Shown here: one piece after another, positions 17,450 through 25,988 of the stretch
Layout of the letters: every line of letters begins with the position of its first letter
How positions within the stretch are numbered: the stretch's first letter is position 1
Assembly (NCBI GenBank): GCA_017512805.1
Contig: JAFWES010000059.1
Coordinates: 141,421 to 205,420 of the forward strand
Direction of reading: 5' to 3'
DNA from: Clostridia bacterium
Lineage (GTDB): Bacteria > Bacillota > Clostridia > Christensenellales > Aristaeellaceae
DNA length: 64,000 nt
Translations under genes and position numbers: made by a program
The notes under the pieces: model-generated
Seen by the model: the letters and a program-made list of their open reading frames with translations, nothing else
What the model was told of the DNA's origin: nothing
The model's database searches: none

Positions 17450-18865
17450 ATGAAATCTCTTCAGATGTTCAAGGGTTGGTTCTGGAGCCATGAATGCTTT
17501 CGTCGCCTGCGGCCCAGGCTCATGACGATGATCCTGGCCCTGGTGCTGCCCGTTTGCCTGATCTGTGTGGTCATCTCCGTCATTTCCATTGTGCAGAGCC
17601 GCGAGCTGACCTATCAGATCGGGAATAACGGACTGTCGTCGTTTCTGAAAACAGCGACACTTCAGTTTAAAGCGGACAGCTGGGATCCTCTTACGGATTT
17701 TCCTGCCGGAATATCCCAAAAATTCAGCCATTTCCATGCTTATGTGGAAGCGAATAACGGGAAAGTATACGTGTCCCTGAATGGCAGCCAGGCCTTTTTG
17801 CTGTCAAATGACGGTTCTTATACCGAATCTCCGGAAGAATTTGAAGCGTTAAGGAAAAACCCTTATAAATATGAATGGCAGGGGGAGGAGCTGCCTTTTC
17901 GGGTTCTGGTTACCTTCCCGTATCATTTTGCACTGGTTCATGTGCCTTTTGTCCTTTGGATCGGTTTGATTATCTCCATGGCCACGCTGATGCTCAGCCC
18001 GTTTTTGTACAAACGGCTCCGCCTTGACATCCTCCAGCCCATGGACACGCTGCGGAATGCAATCGACACGCTGGGAACGGACAGTTCTTACCGGATTCCG
18101 CCGCAATCCGGAAAAATCAGCGATGATTTTCTGATGATTTTCGATGACTTTAACCGGATGGCTAAAGAAATTCAGGCTTCTCACGAAAAAGACATCAAGC
18201 TCCTGGAAACCGAGATGGACAATCTGCGCCTGCAGGTGAATCCACACATGCTGCTGAACTCTTACAACACAATTTATGCCCTGGCGGAAAGTAAAAACTA
18301 TCCCGTAATCCAGGACTATACGCTGTGTCTGGTGGATTATTTCCGCTATGTGCTGCGCCGGGGCCAGCAGCTGGTGACGGTTCGGCAGGAGCTGGAATTT
18401 GTGAATAATTTCATCCGCATTCAGCGCATCCGTTTTCCGAGCCGCTTTTCCTATGTATATCAGGCCGAAGAGGAATGCCTTGCCGCCCGGATCCCGCCGC
18501 TGCTGATTGAAAACTTTGTGGAAAACGCCATCAAGTACGCGCTGGAGCCCAGGGAAGCCATCGAAATCGTGGTCTCCGTGCGGAAAGAGCAGAATAGGAA
18601 CGGAAAGGATGCCCTGCACATCGCCATTACCGATACGGGCAGCGGCATCCTGCCGGAAGTGCTGGAAAAGCTGAAGGCCCGCGAACCCTATATAGACGAA
18701 AGCGGGAAAAAGCATATCGGCATCTATAATTGTCTGCGGCGAATCGAGCTGTTTTATGGGGAAGAAGGAGAGGTGAATTTTTCCAGCGAAAAAGGAAAAG
18801 GGACGCAGGTCTACATGGTGGTGCCATTTCTTGCATCGGACAATGAAGAAGAGGAGCGTACATGA
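17450..18865 (+). CDS. YesM-type sensor histidine kinase
   Basis: A 471-residue membrane kinase. TM1 spans about 25-47, a short extracellular part about 48-158, and TM2 about 159-187, followed by a HAMP-like region. The phospho-acceptor is H266 in LQVNPHMLLN (family form NPHFLYN). The ATPase domain shows IENFVENAIKYA (N box, about 353-363) and DTGSGI (395-400). The family senses extracellular oligosaccharide or a loaded binding protein and phosphorylates a YesN-type regulator. It is shorter than many YesM proteins because the sensor loop is only about 110 residues. The stop overlaps the yesN ATG by 4 bases. Confidence 0.93.
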   Translation: MKSLQMFKGWFWSHECFRRLRPRLMTMILALVLPVCLICVVISVISIVQSRELTYQIGNNGLSSFLKTATLQFKADSWDPLTDFPAGISQKFSHFHAYVEANNGKVYVSLNGSQAFLLSNDGSYTESPEEFEALRKNPYKYEWQGEELPFRVLVTFPYHFALVHVPFVLWIGLIISMATLMLSPFLYKRLRLDILQPMDTLRNAIDTLGTDSSYRIPPQSGKISDDFLMIFDDFNRMAKEIQASHEKDIKLLETEMDNLRLQVNPHMLLNSYNTIYALAESKNYPVIQDYTLCLVDYFRYVLRRGQQLVTVRQELEFVNNFIRIQRIRFPSRFSYVYQAEEECLAARIPPLLIENFVENAIKYALEPREAIEIVVSVRKEQNRNGKDALHIAITDTGSGILPEVLEKLKAREPYIDESGKKHIGIYNCLRRIELFYGEEGEVNFSSEKGKGTQVYMVVPFLASDNEEEERT

Positions 18866-19632
18866 ACATCTTGATTGTGGACGATGAACAATTCGCTATC
18901 CAGGGAATGCTGGATGGCATCAACTGGGATATGCTGGGCTTTGACAAGGTTTTGACAGCCTGCAGCTATGAAGAGGCCGTGAGCATCGTCAAAAAAACCT
19001 ATGTGGATATCCTTGTCAGCGATATTGAAATGCCGGGTGAAAGCGGGCTCAGGCTGATCGCTTACATGAACGAGCACAGCGCGAATACGGAATGTATCAT
19101 TTTGACCTGTCATGACGAATTTGACTATGCTCAGACTGCTGTGCGCCTGAACTGTATGGAATATGTACTCAAGCCTGTCCGGTATCAAAAGCTTACCGAG
19201 ATCCTTCTTCGGGCCAAGGAGAAGGTGAATCAACGGCGGCAGAATGAACAGATCCGCCAATACGGGCAGCAGTTTATTGATTCTCTGGCGAAGGAAACAA
19301 AAGGAGACGCAGTGAACGCGCTGGAAATGGCTGTAGGGTACATTGACAGCCACCTGGCGGAGGAGCTTTCCGTTCGGGATTTAGCCACGCTGTGCTATGT
19401 GAGCGCGGATCACCTGACCCGTCTTTTCAAGAAAAAATACGGCATGACTGTTTCGGAATACATTCAGGAGAAGCGCATTCGCCTTGCCGGAGAGTTGCTG
19501 CAGCGGGAAGATCTGACCATTTCCATGGTCGCCAACACGGTGGGCTTCGGCAATTATTCCTACTTTACCGAACAATTCAAAAAACACTATGGCATGACGC
19601 CCCGGGAGTATCAGAAGCAGATCCGCAAGTAG
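18862..19632 (+). CDS. YesN-type response regulator (REC + AraC HTH)
   Basis: A 256-residue two-domain regulator, compact compared with YesN proteins of 500 residues because the middle region is missing. The receiver domain (1-120) has the acidic pair D7/D8, phospho-acceptor D54 in LVSDIEMPG and Lys in VLKPV. After a short helical linker the AraC-type double HTH covers about 155-256 (LCYVSADHLTRLFKKKYGMTVSEYI, then GFGNYSYFTEQFKKHYGMTPREY). ATG overlaps the kinase stop. It is the likely protein for the four 21-bp direct-repeat promoters of this locus (inference from proximity and the type of site). Confidence 0.94.
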   Translation: MNILIVDDEQFAIQGMLDGINWDMLGFDKVLTACSYEEAVSIVKKTYVDILVSDIEMPGESGLRLIAYMNEHSANTECIILTCHDEFDYAQTAVRLNCMEYVLKPVRYQKLTEILLRAKEKVNQRRQNEQIRQYGQQFIDSLAKETKGDAVNALEMAVGYIDSHLAEELSVRDLATLCYVSADHLTRLFKKKYGMTVSEYIQEKRIRLAGELLQREDLTISMVANTVGFGNYSYFTEQFKKHYGMTPREYQKQIRK

Positions 19633-19638
19633 CATTCA

Positions 19639-19702
19639 TGTCGGATCAGCAGGATTTTTCATCGGATTTCATACAGCATTTTTCCTCCGCCAATGGCATA
19701 AT
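19639..19702 (+). promoter_or_regulatory. Repeat-type promoter P4 (secreted unknown protein)
   Basis: TGTCGG at 19639, CATCGG at 19660 (period 21), -10 hexamer CATAAT at 19697 (37 bases after the second repeat). The ATTTTT before the second repeat and the TCATA after it are shared with P3. The -10 lies 78 bases before the ATG at 19780. This is the only support for placing the unknown secreted protein in the regulon. Confidence 0.7.
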
Positions 19703-19779
19703 GGCGCCATCAGCACGGATAATGGTTCCGTGTAAGAACAAACAATCCATCCGCAAGATGGCAAGGAGGAAAAAACACC

Positions 19780-20844
19780 ATGAAAAAAGCGATCGCCCTG
19801 CTGCTTTGCCTGGTCCTGACACTTTCACTGGCTGCTTTCGCTCAGGCGGAAGGCGAAGTACCCAACCTGGCTGGCACCTACTATTCCTACGGCTATGATG
19901 TGGGTACCATGTTCATGAATTACTATATCCACTTTTACGATGAGATTCCCGGCCTCGGCAAAGTATTCCACGCCGGCATGTGCATGGATCAGATCACCTT
20001 TGACGGCACCTATGAAGTGATCGCCGAAGAGCGAGCCTACAGCGTGGCCATGGACCGCGCCGCCAGCGAAGCGGGCACCATGACCGAAGCCACCGCTCCC
20101 TATACCGTGGTTTTCTATGATTTCGACGGCACGGAAATCGACCGCTGCGCCATGGACGCCGAGCATATTTACAATGACATGGCTGCAATCACCGGCGTGG
20201 GCGGCGACCACTGTGCCCTGAACCTGGACACCGACCCCGAAAACAGCAAGTTCGCCGCCCAGTATGCCAGCGAGCCCGCTGTGGAGCTGCTGAGCCTCAT
20301 CAATCCTGATGACGACACCGCGACTCTGAAGCTCAAGGTCAACGGCAAGTATGAGGACCTGATTGTCTTCTTCGTGGAAGGCACCTATGCCATGAATGCT
20401 GATCAGACCGAAATCACCCTGACGCCTGATTCTGAGAGCGATGAAGGTGCGAAGGTGACCAAGAATGAAGACGGAACCTACACCTATGTTTCCGACAGCG
20501 GTGAAGAAGTGGCGCTGGTGGAAGTGAAGCCCGTGGAAGTGGCCTATGCTCTGAAAGGCGAAATTCCTGTGCCCGGCATGGAAGGAACCAACGCCGAGTT
20601 CATCTGCAATCTGCTGAGCGACAACACGGTGCAGCTGTATGCCGACTTCATGGGCAACAAAATGGATGTGGACAAGGGCACCTATGAGATCGACATGACT
20701 ACTTATTCCTTCATCATTCACTTCGAGGCTGCTGGCGATCTGACCACCGAAGGCTATGCCGCCGATATGGTGCTCAACTACAAGGTGGACGATGTGCAGC
20801 CCTTCGGTGCCATCGAACAGACCCTGAAGTTCGTGACGGAGTAA
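19780..20844 (+). CDS. Secreted protein of unknown function, 354 aa
   Basis: I do not recognise this protein. It begins with a clear signal peptide (MKKAIALLLCLVLTLSLAAFAQA) with a signal-peptidase I site after AQA and no lipobox. The mature chain is acidic and beta-rich, with two GTYE/GTYA-type strands segments suggesting repeated small beta-barrel or lipocalin-like units: an N-terminal one (about 24-170) and a second one (about 245-354) after an Asp/Glu/Thr-rich middle. It has its own repeat-type promoter P4 and AAGGAGG, stands alone between the two-component genes and a terminator, and so is probably an induced cell-surface or extracellular protein of this locus. A substrate- or product-binding role is possible but not shown. 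Confidence 0.8.
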   Translation: MKKAIALLLCLVLTLSLAAFAQAEGEVPNLAGTYYSYGYDVGTMFMNYYIHFYDEIPGLGKVFHAGMCMDQITFDGTYEVIAEERAYSVAMDRAASEAGTMTEATAPYTVVFYDFDGTEIDRCAMDAEHIYNDMAAITGVGGDHCALNLDTDPENSKFAAQYASEPAVELLSLINPDDDTATLKLKVNGKYEDLIVFFVEGTYAMNADQTEITLTPDSESDEGAKVTKNEDGTYTYVSDSGEEVALVEVKPVEVAYALKGEIPVPGMEGTNAEFICNLLSDNTVQLYADFMGNKMDVDKGTYEIDMTTYSFIIHFEAAGDLTTEGYAADMVLNYKVDDVQPFGAIEQTLKFVTE

Positions 20845-20884
20845 TCATTTACAAATCATCAGAGGCTGCCTCTGATCAACTCAG

Positions 20885-20917
20885 TGCCGCCGCCCGTATT
20901 GGACGGCGGCCTTTTCA
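20885..20917 (+). terminator. Terminator after the secreted-protein gene
   Basis: A GC-rich stem GCCGCCG ... CGGCGGC (20886-20910, one mismatch near the loop) followed by CTTTTC. A second small hairpin (ATCAGAGGC/GCCTCTGAT) lies just upstream. The hydrolase series downstream has a ribosome site but no separate promoter that I can see, so read-through is likely. Confidence 0.75.
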
Positions 20918-20935
20918 AAAAAGGAGATTCCTTCC

Positions 20936-22000
20936 ATGCAGCGTGCGTTTTATCCCGGTCAGGAATGGCTGGATACCAACGGCAAGCCCATCCAGGCCCA
21001 CGGCGGCAGCATTTTGACTGTGAACGGCATCCATTACTGGTACGGCGAAAACAAGGAAAAGACCAACGGAAAGAACGGCATCTGGCATTGGGGTGTGCGC
21101 TGCTACCGTTCCCGAGACCTCTATAACTGGGAGGACTGCGGGCTGATCATCCCGCCGGATGAAACAGACGAGCAATCCCCCCTGCACCCCGCCAGCATGA
21201 TGGACCGGCCTCATATCCTGTACAACCAGCGGACAAAGCAATACGTCTGCTGGCTGAAAATCATGGAGAAAAACGGGGAACAGACCGAAACGGTGCTGAC
21301 CGCAGAACGGATCACGGGGCCGTATACGATTGTCCGCAAGGGGCTGCGCCCGCTGGGCATGAGCGCCGGGGATTTCGACCTGGCTGCCGCGCCGGATGGG
21401 AAAGGCTACTATTTCTTTGAGCGGGTGCACAGTGAAACCATCATCGCCGATCTGACGGAGGATTATACCAATGTGACCGGCTATTACTCAACGCACTTCC
21501 CCCAGGCTCAGCCGCCCTTTGTGCGGGAAGCCACGGCGCATTTTGTGCGGCGCGGCAAGCACTATCTGGTTACCTCCGGTACCACAGGCTATCTGCCCAA
21601 TCCTTCCCAAATCGCCGTAGCGGATACCTGGCACGGGCCGTATAGGGTGCTGGGCGACCCCCATCCCGGGGACGAAAGCCAAACCTCCTTCCATTCGCAG
21701 ATCACTTCGGTATTCAAGGTGCCGGGCAAGCGGGATCTGTACATCGCCCTGGCGGATCGCTGGGCTCCAGCGTTGATGCACCTGCGCTATCAGGATTACG
21801 GCGAATGGTTTCGCCTGCGGTTTGCGGAAGAAAGAACGCCTGCAGAAGAAGCCCGCATGGCGGAATTGCAAAAGCTGCTGCCTCCGGACAGCGCGATGGA
21901 TACCTCCAAAGCGCGCTATGTGTGGCTACCTTTCCGTTTCGAGGGAGAGATGGGTATTCTGGACTGGCGGGATCAATGGAGCCTGGACGAATTTGAGTAA
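20936..22000 (+). CDS. GH43-type hydrolase, beta-1,3-galactanase-like
   Basis: A 354-residue five-bladed propeller protein. The opening PIQAHGGSILTVNGIHYWYGE and MMDRPHILYN resemble the GH43 subfamilies that include exo-beta-1,3-galactanases, in which the usual base Asp is absent and His-Gly-Gly is seen at the start. Assignment to that subfamily is from memory of the motif, not from a search. No signal peptide, so it would act on imported oligosaccharides. AAAGGAG lies 9 bases before the ATG. It is first in a tight run of hydrolase genes with gaps of 13-18 bases. Confidence 0.75.
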   Translation: MQRAFYPGQEWLDTNGKPIQAHGGSILTVNGIHYWYGENKEKTNGKNGIWHWGVRCYRSRDLYNWEDCGLIIPPDETDEQSPLHPASMMDRPHILYNQRTKQYVCWLKIMEKNGEQTETVLTAERITGPYTIVRKGLRPLGMSAGDFDLAAAPDGKGYYFFERVHSETIIADLTEDYTNVTGYYSTHFPQAQPPFVREATAHFVRRGKHYLVTSGTTGYLPNPSQIAVADTWHGPYRVLGDPHPGDESQTSFHSQITSVFKVPGKRDLYIALADRWAPALMHLRYQDYGEWFRLRFAEERTPAEEARMAELQKLLPPDSAMDTSKARYVWLPFRFEGEMGILDWRDQWSLDEFE

Positions 22001-22014
22001 GGGGTGTTGCCGCA

Positions 22015-23562
22015 ATGAAGCAGTATGAAATGTTCGAGCTTGTTTTTCCCGGCGAAGCGCTGACGGACCGCTGGGCGCAGATCGATCTGACGACGGAATT
22101 TGCCTGCGGCGATACCGTCAAAACCGTCAAAGGCTTTTATGATGGCGACGGGCGATATATCGTCCGCTTCCTCCCGGAAATCGCCGGGGAATGGCATTGG
22201 CGCGTTACCGGCGCGGTGAACGCCGAAGGAACGGAAATCAGCGAAGCGGCGAACGGTGCGCACGGACTGGTTAAAGCCGTCGATACCCATTTTGAATACG
22301 AAGACGGCTCGCTGTTTATCCCCTTCGGCACCACGGTGTACGCCCTGGCTCACCAGGACGACGCGCTGGTAGAGCAGACCCTGCAGAGCCTGAAAGCCGC
22401 TCCCTTCAACAAGGTGCGCATGTGTGTGTTCCCCAAGCATTATGATTACAACCACAATGAACCACCTTATTATGCCTTTGAAAAAAAGGCCGATGGCTCC
22501 TGGGATGTGAACCGTCCCTGCATCGCTTTCTGGCATCGGTTTGAAAAAATATTGCAACGAATTGCGGAAATGGACATTCAGATTGATTTGATTCTGTTCC
22601 ATCCCTATGACCGGTGGGGTTTTTCCAGGCTGCCGCAGCGGGACAACCTGATTTATCTGGATTACCTGCTGCGCCGCCTGGCCGCGTTCCCGAACATCTG
22701 GTGGAGCCTGGCCAACGAATACGATCTGAACATGGATGATAAATCCCTTATCGATTGGGAAGAAATCGAGGAATTTGTGGCGGGCAATGATCCGTACTGT
22801 CATCTGCTGTCCAACCACAACTGCATGTGCTTCTGGGACGTAACCCGGCCCAACATCACCCACGCAAGCCTGCAAACCAAGGGATTATCCGAAATTCCCC
22901 GGTGGATCCGGGAATACAAAAAGCCCGTGGTGATCGACGAATGCTGCTATGAGGGCAATCTTCCGCACTTCTGGGGCAGCATATCCGGGCAGGAAATGGT
23001 GCGACGCTTCTGGCGCTGCTATGCTTCCGGCGCGTACTGCACCCACGGAGAGACGTTCCTTTCCGATGACGAGATTCTCTGGTGGGCAAGGGGCGGAAAG
23101 CTTAAAGGCGAAAGCCCCGAGCGCATCGCTTTCCTGCGTCTGATTATGGAAAGCCTGCCTGGGCCGCTGACACCCAGGGAGGATAACATCTGGTCGGTTG
23201 TGCTCAAGGAGGGAGAAGAGCTGGATCAGGGCTTGTCCTCCGTGCCTGCGGAAATGCAAGGCTTTTGCCGGCTGCTCTCGGCCAGTATCCACCGGATGAG
23301 CGCGCAGGACCGCACAGCCCACCTGGGCGGAGAACACGCCTGGGAGGCTCATTGCGGCGAGGAAGCGTACCTGACTTATTTCGATCTGCAATGCTACGGC
23401 GAACAGACCGTGAAGTTGCCAGAGGACAAGCTTTATAAGGCCGAACTGATCGACGTGTGGAACATGACCCGGGAAGTGATCGCCCAAAACATCAGTGGCG
23501 AAACCAAGCTGACCTTGCCCGGGCGGGACAATCTGGCTTTGCTGATCACGCGAATCAAATAA
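22015..23562 (+). CDS. DUF5060/DUF4038/DUF5605-type clan-A glycoside hydrolase
   Basis: A 515-residue protein. The N-terminal 90 residues form a DUF5060-like beta-sandwich (FLPEIAGEWHWRVTG). The middle is a TIM barrel of the DUF4038 type with two Glu at the expected clan-A positions, E235 in SLANEYD and E309 in VVIDECCYE. The C-terminal 95 residues are DUF5605-like. Related proteins include apiosidase-like and other pectin side-chain enzymes, but the substrate here cannot be read from sequence. It starts 14 bases after the previous stop with GGGGTG as a weak ribosome site, and is probably cytoplasmic. Confidence 0.8.
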   Translation: MKQYEMFELVFPGEALTDRWAQIDLTTEFACGDTVKTVKGFYDGDGRYIVRFLPEIAGEWHWRVTGAVNAEGTEISEAANGAHGLVKAVDTHFEYEDGSLFIPFGTTVYALAHQDDALVEQTLQSLKAAPFNKVRMCVFPKHYDYNHNEPPYYAFEKKADGSWDVNRPCIAFWHRFEKILQRIAEMDIQIDLILFHPYDRWGFSRLPQRDNLIYLDYLLRRLAAFPNIWWSLANEYDLNMDDKSLIDWEEIEEFVAGNDPYCHLLSNHNCMCFWDVTRPNITHASLQTKGLSEIPRWIREYKKPVVIDECCYEGNLPHFWGSISGQEMVRRFWRCYASGAYCTHGETFLSDDEILWWARGGKLKGESPERIAFLRLIMESLPGPLTPREDNIWSVVLKEGEELDQGLSSVPAEMQGFCRLLSASIHRMSAQDRTAHLGGEHAWEAHCGEEAYLTYFDLQCYGEQTVKLPEDKLYKAELIDVWNMTREVIAQNISGETKLTLPGRDNLALLITRIK

Positions 23563-23575
23563 AGGAGAAACGGCT

Positions 23576-25975
23576 ATGAAGGAATACATGAACGCATCCC
23601 TGGCCCCCCGGAAGCGGGCGGAATTGCTTTTGCAGGAAATGAACCTGGACGAAAAGATGGCCCAGTTGGTGGGCGTGTTCGCCATCAAAGGGGCGGAGGA
23701 CCGCATGGCGGCCTTCTTCAAAAACGGCATCGGCCAGATAAGCTCCCTGGAGTTCCGCTCCTGCGACAGCCTGGAGGAAGTGGCAGCCTGGCAGCGGCAA
23801 TTGCAGACCATCGTGATGGAAAACAGCCGTCATCACATTCCTGCCGTGTTTCACATGGAAGGCCTGTGCGGGCCCCTGATGCAGGATACCACCACCTTTC
23901 CTTCCGGCGTCGCCCGGGGCTCCTCCTTTGACCCAGAGCTGGAGAGGGAGATCGGCGAAACCGTGTCCCGCCAGGAAGCGGCGGTCGGCATCACCCAGGT
24001 TTTAGCGCCTGTATTGGATATTTCCCGGGATTCCCGCATGGGCCGTCAGTGCGAGCCCTACGGGGAGGACCCCACCCTGGCCGCCGCTATGGGCTCGGCC
24101 TACACCCACGGCATCCAGGAGACCGAAACCGCAGGCCGTACTCCGGACGCTTCCGCCAAGCATTTCTTCGGCTTCCATAATTCCGCCGGGGCCATCCATG
24201 GCGCGCATGTGGACGCCGGGGACAGGCTGCTGCTGGAAATCTACGGCAAGCCCTTCCAGGCGGCCATCACCGAAGCGGGCCTCAAGGGCGTCATGCCCTG
24301 CTATGGTTCCGTGAACGGATTGCCCATCCATGCCTCCAAGCATTACCTGAACGGCATCCTGCGGGGCGAAATGGGCTTTGAAGGCGTCACCGTGTCCGAC
24401 TACGGCGGGGCCAGTAATGCCCATGAATATCAGGGCATCGGCGAAACCATGGGCGACGCGGGCCTGCGCTGCCTGGCCGCGGGCTTGGATGTGGAGCTGC
24501 CCATGCCCAAGGCTTATGCCGATGAGCTAAAGCAGAAGTTTGCCGACGGCGAAGCGGATATGGCCCTGCTGGACAACGTGGTGACCCGGGTGCTGGAAGC
24601 CAAATTCCGCATGGGCCTGTTTGAGCATCCCTTTGCCCTGGAGGGTGAAGAACTGGACAAGACCGTGCATCATGAGGAAGACGAGCGTATCGCCGCCCAA
24701 AGCGCCCGGGAGGCCCTGGTGCTGCTGAAAAACGACGGCGCGCTGCCCCTGACTGGCAGGGAAAAGACTATTGCCGTTATCGGCCCCGCCGCGGTCAACG
24801 CCCGCTATTACTTTGGAGGCTACACCCATCTGTCCATGGTGGAGGCCAAGCACGCCGCCCGCAATTCCATGGCGGGCGTCAATGGCAATGGCGTCAAAAA
24901 TGAAGTGCGTTTTGTGCCCGGCACCAGCGTGGAGGACGACGAAAATGAAGAATTTGCCGGCGTGTTGACCAAATTGAAGCCCCACTGCAAAAACCTTCTC
25001 CAGGTTTTGACAGAGAAATTGCCGAATACCCGCGTCCTGTATGCTCAGGGTTATCATAAAGCAGGCGCGGATGAAAGCCTGTTCCCGGATGCGTTGGAAA
25101 TCGCCAGGCAGGCCGACGTGATCCTTTTGACCCTGGGCGGCAAAAACGGCTCTGGCTCCATTGCCACCATGGGCGAGGGTGTAGACGGCACCAACATCAA
25201 CCTGCCCGCCTGCCAGGATGCCTTCATCCGGGAGGCGAAGAAGCTGGGCAAGCCCCTGATCGGCATTCACTTTGACGGTCGGGCCATCTCCAGCGACGCG
25301 GCGGATGCGTGTCTGGACGCGATCCTGGAATGCTGGAACCCCGCCGTTTATACAGCGGAAGCCGTCACCGACGCCCTGCTGGGCCGCCTGAATCCCTCCG
25401 GCAAAATGCCCCTGTCCACCGCCCGCTGCGCGGGGCAGATCCCCGTTTACTATAACCATCCTAACGGCTCCATGTGGACCCAGGCTCCCAGCATCGGCTT
25501 TACGGATTACGTGGATTGCGCGCACCGTCCCCGCTACTGCTTCGGCCACGGACTGAGCTATACCGAATTTGAATTCAGCGATTTGACCCTGGACAAAAAA
25601 GAAACCAAGCCCTTTGAAGCGGTGAATATCTCTTTGAAGGTAAAGAACACCGGGAAATGCGACGGAACAGAAATCGTGCAGCTCTACGTAAAAGATATCC
25701 ACGCCTCCATGACCCGGCCGAATAAAGAATTGCAGGGCTTTGCCCGGGTGGAATTGCGGCCCGGCGAAGGGAAAGAAGTAACCTTTGCCCTGCAGCCCAG
25801 CCAGATGGCTTTTCTGGACGAAGACATGCGTTGGAAGATCGAGAAGGGCGAATTTGAGGTGCAGATCGGTTCTTCCTCCGAGGATATCCGCCTTAAGGAT
25901 TCCTTCCGTGTAACGGAAAACGCCTGGCTGGCTGGCAGAACCCGCGCTTTCTATGTCCTGGGTGAAATCAAATAA
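23576..25975 (+). CDS. GH3 family beta-xylosidase/beta-glucosidase
   Basis: A 799-residue GH3 enzyme of xylosidase-like layout: TIM barrel, sandwich domain with the RCAGQIPVYYNH segment, and Fn3-like C-terminus. The nucleophile is D275 in VTVSDYGGA and the substrate-binding KHF is at 195-197. RMGRQCEPYGEDP is the characteristic loop. It differs from the GH3 at 2717-4960 in domain sequence and lacks its helical tail, so the two are not recent duplicates. AAAGGAG precedes the ATG. No signal peptide. Confidence 0.92.
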   Translation: MKEYMNASLAPRKRAELLLQEMNLDEKMAQLVGVFAIKGAEDRMAAFFKNGIGQISSLEFRSCDSLEEVAAWQRQLQTIVMENSRHHIPAVFHMEGLCGPLMQDTTTFPSGVARGSSFDPELEREIGETVSRQEAAVGITQVLAPVLDISRDSRMGRQCEPYGEDPTLAAAMGSAYTHGIQETETAGRTPDASAKHFFGFHNSAGAIHGAHVDAGDRLLLEIYGKPFQAAITEAGLKGVMPCYGSVNGLPIHASKHYLNGILRGEMGFEGVTVSDYGGASNAHEYQGIGETMGDAGLRCLAAGLDVELPMPKAYADELKQKFADGEADMALLDNVVTRVLEAKFRMGLFEHPFALEGEELDKTVHHEEDERIAAQSAREALVLLKNDGALPLTGREKTIAVIGPAAVNARYYFGGYTHLSMVEAKHAARNSMAGVNGNGVKNEVRFVPGTSVEDDENEEFAGVLTKLKPHCKNLLQVLTEKLPNTRVLYAQGYHKAGADESLFPDALEIARQADVILLTLGGKNGSGSIATMGEGVDGTNINLPACQDAFIREAKKLGKPLIGIHFDGRAISSDAADACLDAILECWNPAVYTAEAVTDALLGRLNPSGKMPLSTARCAGQIPVYYNHPNGSMWTQAPSIGFTDYVDCAHRPRYCFGHGLSYTEFEFSDLTLDKKETKPFEAVNISLKVKNTGKCDGTEIVQLYVKDIHASMTRPNKELQGFARVELRPGEGKEVTFALQPSQMAFLDEDMRWKIEKGEFEVQIGSSSEDIRLKDSFRVTENAWLAGRTRAFYVLGEIK

Positions 25976-25988
25976 GGAGGCTGCCCCA

